The position numbers and the translations under genes were made by a program. DNA of 8,855 bases from an uncultured Cellvibrio sp. (GTDB lineage: Bacteria > Pseudomonadota > Gammaproteobacteria > Pseudomonadales > Cellvibrionaceae), in the NCBI GenBank assembly GCA_946482345.1, contig CAMLRJ010000110.1, positions 1 through 8,855 of the forward strand, read 5' to 3'. The notes beneath the pieces were generated by a model. The model saw only the letters and a program-made list of their open reading frames with translations. It had not been told where the DNA came from and searched no databases. This document shows positions 1 through 6,141 of the stretch, in pieces; the first letter of the stretch is position 1; each line of letters starts with the position of its first letter.

Positions 1-53
1 GTTTTACGGTATTATCCGCTTAACTTGGTGTCCGGTCTAATTAGACCACTTCA
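1..53 (+). other. Left-edge remnant upstream of the S9 fragment, frame unclear
   Basis: The frame used by the S9 fragment from 54 is closed upstream by TAA at 21-23 and TAG at 42-44. Only frame 1 is open from the window edge, encoding VLRYYPLNLVSGLIRPLQ before TGA at 55-57. That peptide may be the tail of the preceding part of the same peptidase, which would imply a second lesion between about 45 and 60. The stretch is too short to prove it. Confidence 0.3.
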
Positions 54-1654
54 GTGAGGATTACTCATAAGCATAATCTGGGCACGTACAACATAGCGCG
101 CTTGATGAGTGTGAGTCGCGATGGTCGGGATATCAAAGAGATCGAGGTAGGCTACTACAACAAGTATGGCTATTATTTTCCAAATCCTCATGTTGTCGAT
201 TGGTTGGACAATGACCCAGACCATATATTGGCAGTGGTCGAACGCGCTATTGACAACAAAACTGCATTAATTGACCTACGTACAAATCAAAATCACTATC
301 TTTTACATAAAGTCAATGTCAATACTGGTGAAAAAACTCTAGTCGATCACAATCGACAAGGCTTTTATCGCTGGGTTGTAGATGCGGATGGAAATCCTCG
401 GATTGGTGTCAAAGTTCATGATGGTCCGCGGGGATATATCAGCAGCTACTATCGTGTAACCCCTGATTCTGATTGGAAACGATTAGAGAAGTTAAAGGTA
501 TTGGATAACGACAGGCTAACCCCTCTGTTTTTCGATGAACAGGATAGCAACATATTGATTGTGACCAGCGATAATCTGCAAGATGAAGATTACACAGAAA
601 TAAAATGGATCTGCATCGTTACGATTTAACGCAGGGCCAAATCATCGGCGCCTATGAGGACCCGGATTTTACGCCAATCAAAAATGCTCTTCTTAAACGC
701 TTCCCGAACACGCGCATTGAAGAAATTTCACGTACCCGAGCGAAAGATCAATTTATCATTGTCATTTACTCTGATGTTGCAGCACCTTCCTATTTTCATT
801 ATGACAAACATAAAAAGACCCTGGCATTTCTTGCTGCTGCATATCCACACCTGGAAAATGCAAAATTATCTCCGATGCAGCAGTTAAGTTATAAGGCTAG
901 AGACCAATTAGAAATTCCCGCGTACCTGACTCTGCCGCAAGTTAGCCAAGCCAAAAACTTACCCTTGGTTGTTATGCCTCATGGCGGCCCTTGGGCAAGG
1001 GATGACTGGGGTTTTGATAACTACGTTCAATTTTTAGCTAGCAGAGGCTATGCAGTATTTCAGCCGCAATTCCGTGGCTCCACCGGTTTTGGTAATGAGC
1101 TGCACGAACTGGGCTTCAAGCAGTGGGGCTACGCAATACAGGATGATATTACTGATGGTGTCAATTGGCTGGTGAACCAAGGCATTGCGGACCCCCAGCG
1201 TGTTTGTATTGTCGGTGCAAGCTTTGGCGGTTATGCCGCTGCTATGGGACTGGTGCGCACACCGAGCCCCTATCAGTGTGCAATAAGCATTAATGGTGTG
1301 ATGAATATGAACAAGCATTATCACAACCTAGCTTACACTCACATCGTCAATCGCGAAATTACCAACAGTAAATGGGGCATTAAAAAGGCATCGCCCTATC
1401 ACTTGGCGGCAGAAATCAAACAACCATTATTGATTATTGCTGGCAAGAAAGACAGTGTGGTAAACCCAGACGAGCACTCAATACCCTTATATAAAAAATT
1501 AAATAAACTCAAAAAGCCTGTGTACTACCTGGAACTATCAGAAGGGGAGCATTGGCGCACTCATGAAAAAAGTGAAATAGAAATTTTCAAGGCCATGGAG
1601 GAATTTTTACAAGAACACATCGGCAGTAAAAAGCCAGTTAATCGTTGTCAGTAG
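54..1654 (+). pseudogene. S9-family serine peptidase (prolyl oligopeptidase-like), frameshifted and 5'-incomplete
   Basis: Two overlapping reading frames together encode one S9-type peptidase. The upstream piece (54-629) resembles the end of the N-terminal beta-propeller-like region. The downstream piece (605-1654) carries the alpha/beta-hydrolase domain. Numbering from 605, it has HGGPW at residues 126-130, the nucleophile Ser206 in GASFGG, Asp283 in GKKDSVV and His316 in GEHW, a complete Ser-Asp-His triad. Such enzymes usually cleave short peptides, often after proline, and many are periplasmic. The frame changes by one base near 602-605: adding one A to the AAAA run joins the pieces as ...TEIK-MDLHRYDLTQG. 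Neither the GTG at 54 nor the ATG at 605 has a ribosome-binding site, so neither looks like a true start. The summed length (about 540 codons) is roughly 100 short of a typical family member, so the N-terminus and any signal peptide are missing. A sequencing error at the A-run would turn this into an intact, left-truncated gene. Family call is firm; pseudogene status is moderate. Confidence 0.75.
598..607 (+). other. Frameshift point in the S9 peptidase gene
   Basis: The upstream frame reads GAA ATA AAA TGG and stops at 627-629. The downstream frame reads AAA ATG GAT CTG through the same bases. One additional A in the run at 602-605 would fuse the frames with no residue lost, and the joined product flows into a normal S9 strand (DLHRYDL followed by TQG). 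This is either a one-base deletion in a homopolymer or a base-calling error. Confidence 0.7.
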
Positions 1655-1824
1655 CTACAGGGAAGTTGCCGGCTAAAGTCACCTCATCGCATCAGTAAGG
1701 ACAATACGTTATCGGATGAAAAAGCAACAGAAAACTCCAGGCTCTCGGTTGAAAGTGAACTGTTGAAGGTTGCGAGATTGCCGTTAGATCTATGCAATTG
1801 TTCAGCATCAGCCTCAAAAATAAC

Positions 1825-3345
1825 TCATTTAATAAGCAACTCATTATGCTTTTTAAAATTCAGGCCACAGCGGCGAATAAAGTCAGCTAATTGATCCATA
1901 TCCTGCGACTGATAATACATACTTTTTTGATTCGTATCTAACGGAGGAAAAATACCGTAACCCGCCAATAAACACGCCCATGACTTTGGCTGATAACTAA
2001 GCACCAGGTTGTTCATATACATATCCCTTCCAAAATCCTTACTGGTTTTCCATAGATGTAATACTTTATTCAAGTTATCAGACAAATTCGTATTGGCCGC
2101 GTTATCCCGCCAATAATCTGTATCTTTCCGCTGATTAACTTTGTAGTGGCAGACGATATAATCTCTTATACCATCGAACTTGGCATTAATTTCGTTGTTG
2201 AAATCATCTTCAAACTTATTTGTGTATTGCCCGTTCTCATAAAGGGTTATAAATCTCGAAATCGTATCAAATGACAAGGCCAGTGCAGTAGCCTCCAAGG
2301 GCTCGATAAAACCTTGAGATAAGCCCACGGCTAAACAGTTGTTTACCCAATGCTTTTCAACTCGACCAACTTTCATTTGAAGATGCCTAGCAGCAACATC
2401 GCTATCAAGCAAACCTAAATGTTGCCTCAGCTCGGCTTCTGCTTCCTCCGGCGTGGTGTAATCAGTGCTATAAACATAGCCGTTACCAAAACGGTTTGTT
2501 AATGGAATTTTCCAGACCCAACCATTCGACAATGCTGTTGATTTTGTCTCTGGCGGAATGATATCCGACATCGCGCTCGGTATTGCCACAGCAGCGTTAT
2601 TGAACAGATTTTCTTTAAAAGATATATAGGGTGTTTTCAATGTATCCTGCAAGAGTAAAGATTTGAAACCAGAGCAATCGATAAAGAAATCTGCATGCAA
2701 AAAACTATCATCATCTAATCTTATGGATGTTAACTGTCCGCCCTGATCAACCACAACTTCCGTCACTGTGCCAAAAATCCGCCTAACACCTCGTTCTACT
2801 GCTTTTTCTGCAAGAAATTGTCCGAGCAAAGCTGAATCAAAATGATATCCGTAGGCAACACCAAATGGAAAAGACTCGGCGGGTATAGGCCCAAGGTTTT
2901 GTCGGGTAATATAAGTCTCTAGAAAATAGCGATCAGGATGCGCATTAGCATTCATGCCCTGCATCCGCGCTTTAATATTACTGAAGAACATCGGGACGGT
3001 AAAAATATCATCCGTTTGCGCAGGAAATGGATGGAAATAGGATTCAAAGCCGGGAATAGCAGACCAGCCAGAAAACGTAATTCCGTTTTTATAGGTCGCA
3101 TTGCAACGAGGCATCCATTCTGATTCAGCAAGTCCCACGGCATCGAAAAAGAATTTCAAGTGCGGTGTCGTCCCCTCACCCACACCGATTATGCCAATAT
3201 CACTGGATTCAAGTAAGCAAACGTCAACATCATCCCAACGGGACATCAATAAATTTGCGGCCATCCATCCAGCTGTACCACCGCCAACGATCAGAATTTT
3301 CTTTGGCATTCGGTTTTCATTTGACATATTTACGATATCCGCCAT
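1825..3345 (-). CDS. Flavin-dependent halogenase (tryptophan-halogenase family), second copy
   Basis: A 506-residue protein with the hallmarks of FAD-dependent halogenases, which use FADH2, O2 and halide to make hypohalous acid that is passed to a catalytic lysine. Visible motifs are the dinucleotide-binding GGGTAGWMAA at residues 21-30, GVGEGTTP near 54-61, the putative catalytic Lys86 in ATYKNG, the diagnostic WxWxIP as W276-V-W278-K-I-P281, and EPLEAT around Glu351. The residue after Glu351 is Ala352, where PrnA/RebH-type enzymes and the neighbouring copy have Ser. Length fits the family (about 500-540). It is the last gene of the cluster, 50 bases after the cupin-like gene. No start has a good ribosome-binding site; Met7 or Met13 would place the FAD motif at a more usual distance than Met1. 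Substrate is unknown and indole/tryptophan should not be assumed. No flavin reductase lies in the window. Location is expected to be cytoplasmic, with no signal peptide seen. Confidence 0.92.
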   Translation of the reverse strand: MADIVNMSNENRMPKKILIVGGGTAGWMAANLLMSRWDDVDVCLLESSDIGIIGVGEGTTPHLKFFFDAVGLAESEWMPRCNATYKNGITFSGWSAIPGFESYFHPFPAQTDDIFTVPMFFSNIKARMQGMNANAHPDRYFLETYITRQNLGPIPAESFPFGVAYGYHFDSALLGQFLAEKAVERGVRRIFGTVTEVVVDQGGQLTSIRLDDDSFLHADFFIDCSGFKSLLLQDTLKTPYISFKENLFNNAAVAIPSAMSDIIPPETKSTALSNGWVWKIPLTNRFGNGYVYSTDYTTPEEAEAELRQHLGLLDSDVAARHLQMKVGRVEKHWVNNCLAVGLSQGFIEPLEATALALSFDTISRFITLYENGQYTNKFEDDFNNEINAKFDGIRDYIVCHYKVNQRKDTDYWRDNAANTNLSDNLNKVLHLWKTSKDFGRDMYMNNLVLSYQPKSWACLLAGYGIFPPLDTNQKSMYYQSQDMDQLADFIRRCGLNFKKHNELLIK

Positions 3346-3395
3346 TCGATACGTGGTGTATTGGTGAGGTTAGCTATTAAAATTAGGCTTGATTG

Positions 3396-4409
3396 TTATT
3401 TTAATTTTTCTATCAGATAGTCTTTAATTTCTCTTTCTGCCTGAGGGGTTATCTCCCCCAAAACATGTTGGCAATGCTCCGGGATATACGATACAGGATC
3501 AACGCCTTGCTTAAACAAATAATGATCGAACATAGCTCTCCATGCATTGCGTTGTTCCGGGTTTAATTTTCGCATTACCAATATTGCCATGCTTAGACTA
3601 TCGAGCGGTGTTGGTGTTATCGCATCCTTAACAGCCGAGCCATTCCACCAGTAGTTCATTAATCCATTCACTTTTTCCAGCGAATCAACATGATGCCACC
3701 ACAACATGGGAATAAAGATGGCATCACCGGGAAAAAGCTCTGCAGAATAAGCATTATCGAGCGCAGTTTTATAACGAGGGTACCGCTCGAAATCCGGGTC
3801 ATGGAGATTAACCAAGCTAACAGGCGCTCCGGCCGGAGTTAGATTAAGTGACCCTGGATATAAATTAGCAACCTGATCCGGAGAAAAGAGAATAAACCTT
3901 CTCCGACCCGCCACTACACAGGCTACATTATCCGCACCATCATAATGCGCGCTAACGGTACCCTGGTTTCCAATCCACAAACGAGGCTCTGTATCAGGGA
4001 AAAAATCTGAGCTATTGTCGTTAGCCAAGCCAGGCAGCACATAACTCGGCAACATATTCTGTATTGAAACCGCAGGATAGATTTCTTTATTCATCAAATC
4101 CAACAAGCGATCCAGAAATAAATCCAATCGCTCATCACCTTTGATATAGTTAACGCCAGTCATATCATCATTATAAAAAAAGCGCCCTTTTATATCTGGG
4201 TGCCCTAACAATATACTGGCTTTTTTTCCGTTATAAAATTTCTTTAAATAAGCGACGTAATTCTGCGGAGAAACTTTAGCTGCAGCAACCAACGGCCAGT
4301 GATTAGCGAAACCACGAATTACTATGGGCCTTTGCAAAGGCACAATTTCGTTAAAAAATTGTTCTGCTGACATATTCTTATATTCTGGCATCTCTTTATA
4401 AGCAGTCAT
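3396..4409 (-). CDS. Cupin-like (cupin_8/JmjC) Fe(II)/2-oxoglutarate oxygenase-type protein
   Basis: A 337-residue protein of the JmjC-like cupin_8 family, to which the asparaginyl hydroxylase FIH belongs. The N-terminal RPIVIRGFANHWP (27-39) is the usual opening motif. The metal triad is visible: His155 and Asp157 in SAHYD, and His239 in IPMLWWHHV, nearly the same as the FIH distal-His segment. AGRRRFILFSPDQ (167-179) aligns with the FIH GYKRCILFPPDQ stretch; Arg170 sits where FIH has the 2-oxoglutarate-binding lysine. NLHDPDFERYP (201-211) and ELFPGDAIFIP (224-234) complete the double-stranded beta-helix. All metal ligands are intact, so an active hydroxylase or demethylase-like enzyme is plausible; the target is unknown. 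It lies between two halogenase genes, 81 bases after the first and 50 before the second, consistent with one transcript. The ATG at 4409 has only a weak GAG upstream, and an in-frame TAA 24 bases upstream excludes a longer start. Confidence 0.9.
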   Translation of the reverse strand: MTAYKEMPEYKNMSAEQFFNEIVPLQRPIVIRGFANHWPLVAAAKVSPQNYVAYLKKFYNGKKASILLGHPDIKGRFFYNDDMTGVNYIKGDERLDLFLDRLLDLMNKEIYPAVSIQNMLPSYVLPGLANDNSSDFFPDTEPRLWIGNQGTVSAHYDGADNVACVVAGRRRFILFSPDQVANLYPGSLNLTPAGAPVSLVNLHDPDFERYPRYKTALDNAYSAELFPGDAIFIPMLWWHHVDSLEKVNGLMNYWWNGSAVKDAITPTPLDSLSMAILVMRKLNPEQRNAWRAMFDHYLFKQGVDPVSYIPEHCQHVLGEITPQAEREIKDYLIEKLK

Positions 4410-4437
4410 TTTTAATTGCTCATCGAGTTAACTATAA

Positions 4438-4474
4438 TCAACCAAGGGTGTCACTCATTAATATAATCCTTCTT
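4438..4474 (-). other. Strong ribosome-binding site with a six-codon mini-ORF upstream of the cupin-like gene
   Basis: Reading the minus strand, AAGAAGGA (4474-4467) is followed after 8 bases by ATG at 4458. This opens the mini-ORF MSDTLG, ending at TGA (4440-4438), 28 bases before the cupin-like start. It is the best Shine-Dalgarno match in the enzyme part of the cluster, yet it drives only six codons in a frame different from the cupin-like gene. It could be a leader peptide, a coupling device, or the relic of a former start. Function is not shown. Confidence 0.4.
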
Positions 4475-4490
4475 AAAAATCGCTACAAAT

Positions 4491-6059
4491 TCATTCCGAG
4501 GGATTAACAGCGCAATTGGCTTTAATAAAAGCATCATGTCTAGGCATTTTAAACACAACATCCCGAATTTCTTGCGCATTTTTTTGTAGCACTTGCGACA
4601 AATATAAACTATCAAAGGCATCCATTAATGGATGATATTTTTTAGGGCGAATATGCATCCCTTCTAATATTGAACACCAACTATCATTACCAAAGAATTG
4701 ATTTGGTTTGCTATAGAGCTGCCCACGATTACGAAATAGTTTAATTTTTTCCATCAGCGAATCAGGCACCGGCATGGACTTACACCACCTCCAGAATGAG
4801 GTATCATCACGTTCAGTCGTACAATAATGCAGAATAATAAAATCACGAATTTCCTGATAATCAGCACTTACATGCTGATTAAACCTCATCTCAACACTGC
4901 CATCAAAATCACGATCAGGAAAGTGGTTTATAAAATGAATTAACGTTTGATAGACCAAATGGATTGCAGTAGATTCTAGAGGCTCCAGAAATCCAGAAGC
5001 CAACCCCAAAGCCAAGCAATTGTTATGCCATATTTTTTTACGCATTCCAGTCACAAATGGTATAAATTTGGGTTCGGTTAATAATTTGCCGTCAACCGAC
5101 TTTAGCAGTGTATATGCAGCATTATCATCTGAGGAATGCTGATTCGAAAAAACATAGCCGTTGCCAGTTCGATGTTGCAATGGAATCTTCCACGTCCAGC
5201 CAGCCTCACGAGCGGTAGAAACCGTATAAGGAGGTGGCTCCCCCGTATTCTCTGTTTGTATTACAACCGCACGGTTACAGGGTAAATAATATGACCAATC
5301 TTCATATCCAACTTTTAATGCTTCTTCAATTAATAATGCTTTAAAGCCCGTGCAATCAATAAAAAAGTCACTTTCAATTGACCTACCATCACTAAGCTCT
5401 AATCCACGGATAAATTGTCGTCCATCTAACACTACTCTGTTAACCGTAGCCTCTATTCTCGTCACACCACGAGCTTGAGCAAAATCACGCAGATACCGTG
5501 CGGCCAATATCGCGTCTAGGTGCAAAGCGTAGTTATAGTTGGGTAGTGGCATTTTTTGCTGCGGGGTATCCACCATAAAACGATGGTTTTCCGCCATGAT
5601 GGCAGACGGGGAATGATCAACCCAACGAGTAACATACCCCTCCTGGAGCGTCTTTATCCAAGCTTGATAAAATTCATAACCATTAATTTTCTGCCCAACC
5701 TTACCAAAGGGATGGAAAAAACTATGTGACGGTTTAAGCCAATTATCAAAACGAATGCCCAGTTTAAAACTACCCGCTGAAGCTTTAATAAATTCTCTTG
5801 GATTAATTCGGCAGAAATTCAAAAAATCAATGATGGAGGGCACCGTGGACTCACCGACACCAGTGGTGGCGATATCAGGCGACTCAACCAATGTGATGCG
5901 CACGCTGCTTCCTTTCAGCGCAGAAGAAAGGAGGCATGCTGCCATCCAACCAGCAGTTCCTCCCCCCGCGATACAAATAGAATCTAAGTTATTGCGCATA
6001 GAAAATAAGCCATTTAAATATTCATCGTATGCCTTAAGACTGCACATCTTTACCTGCAT
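4491..6059 (-). CDS. Flavin-dependent halogenase (tryptophan-halogenase family), first copy
   Basis: A 522-residue FAD-dependent halogenase with all expected signatures: AGGGTAGWMAA at residues 31-41, GVGESTVP at 67-74, putative catalytic Lys99 in GSFKLGIRF, WxWxIP as W288-T-W290-K-I-P293, and EPLEST with Glu362-Ser363. The C-terminal part, including RDFIILHY and the W-rich segment near 420, is family-typical. It is clearly paralogous to the copy at 1825-3345 but diverged, and unlike that copy it keeps the Glu-Ser pair. Start choice is open: ATG 6059 has no ribosome-binding site, ATG 6047 (Met5) has AGGT four bases upstream, and Met21 (5999) gives the N-terminus most usual for the family. The gene begins right after a strong terminator hairpin, so it is either expressed by read-through from the receptor gene or from a promoter I cannot identify. 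A flavin reductase partner must be encoded elsewhere. Substrate unknown. Confidence 0.93.
   Translation of the reverse strand: MQVKMCSLKAYDEYLNGLFSMRNNLDSICIAGGGTAGWMAACLLSSALKGSSVRITLVESPDIATTGVGESTVPSIIDFLNFCRINPREFIKASAGSFKLGIRFDNWLKPSHSFFHPFGKVGQKINGYEFYQAWIKTLQEGYVTRWVDHSPSAIMAENHRFMVDTPQQKMPLPNYNYALHLDAILAARYLRDFAQARGVTRIEATVNRVVLDGRQFIRGLELSDGRSIESDFFIDCTGFKALLIEEALKVGYEDWSYYLPCNRAVVIQTENTGEPPPYTVSTAREAGWTWKIPLQHRTGNGYVFSNQHSSDDNAAYTLLKSVDGKLLTEPKFIPFVTGMRKKIWHNNCLALGLASGFLEPLESTAIHLVYQTLIHFINHFPDRDFDGSVEMRFNQHVSADYQEIRDFIILHYCTTERDDTSFWRWCKSMPVPDSLMEKIKLFRNRGQLYSKPNQFFGNDSWCSILEGMHIRPKKYHPLMDAFDSLYLSQVLQKNAQEIRDVVFKMPRHDAFIKANCAVNPSE
6052..6055 (-). promoter_or_regulatory. Possible ribosome-binding site deciding the halogenase start
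   Basis: On the minus strand AGGT lies four bases before ATG 6047 (codon 5 of the longest frame) and overlaps the first codons after ATG 6059. It favours a start at 6047 over 6059. The match is short and the spacing slightly tight, so this is only suggestive. Confidence 0.3.
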
Positions 6060-6073
6060 GATAATATCTTACG

Positions 6074-6103
6074 AAAAAAAACGCCGCATCACTGCGGCGT
6101 TTT
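6074..6103 (-). terminator. Intrinsic terminator after the TonB-dependent receptor gene
   Basis: An 11-bp perfect stem, AAAACGCCGCA paired with TGCGGCGTTTT, with a 4-base loop, is followed on the minus strand by further T residues, giving eight T in a row at 6081-6074. It begins 38 bases after the receptor stop codon (6144-6142) and ends only 14 bases before the ATG at 6059 of the halogenase. The + strand side has only four T, so it should act mainly on leftward transcription. It probably terminates most receptor transcripts and lets a fraction through. Confidence 0.85.
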
Positions 6104-6141
6104 AATACATCATCCAATAAATGGTTTACGAGAAACTACCA

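Noticed and set aside
590..629. Programmed -1 ribosomal frameshift joining the two S9 pieces
   Set aside because: The site reads GAA ATA AAA TGG, which is not a canonical X XXY YYZ slippery heptamer, and I see no obvious downstream hairpin. S9 peptidases are not known to use frameshifting.
1034..1324. Minus-strand frame inside the S9 hydrolase domain
   Set aside because: It is antisense to the catalytic-domain coding sequence and its translation shows no recognisable domain.
605..1654. A stand-alone alpha/beta-hydrolase gene starting at ATG 605
   Set aside because: There is no ribosome-binding site, and the start falls inside a strand continuous with the upstream fragment; it is the C-terminal part of the S9 peptidase.
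1655..1824. Terminator or small gene in the convergent spacer
   Set aside because: I found no stem-loop with a T-tract on either strand and no frame with a ribosome-binding site.
1825..6059. Naming the halogenases prnA, rebH or as true tryptophan halogenases
   Set aside because: Family motifs are clear but substrate-specific identity cannot be read; homologues in receptor clusters do not necessarily act on free tryptophan.
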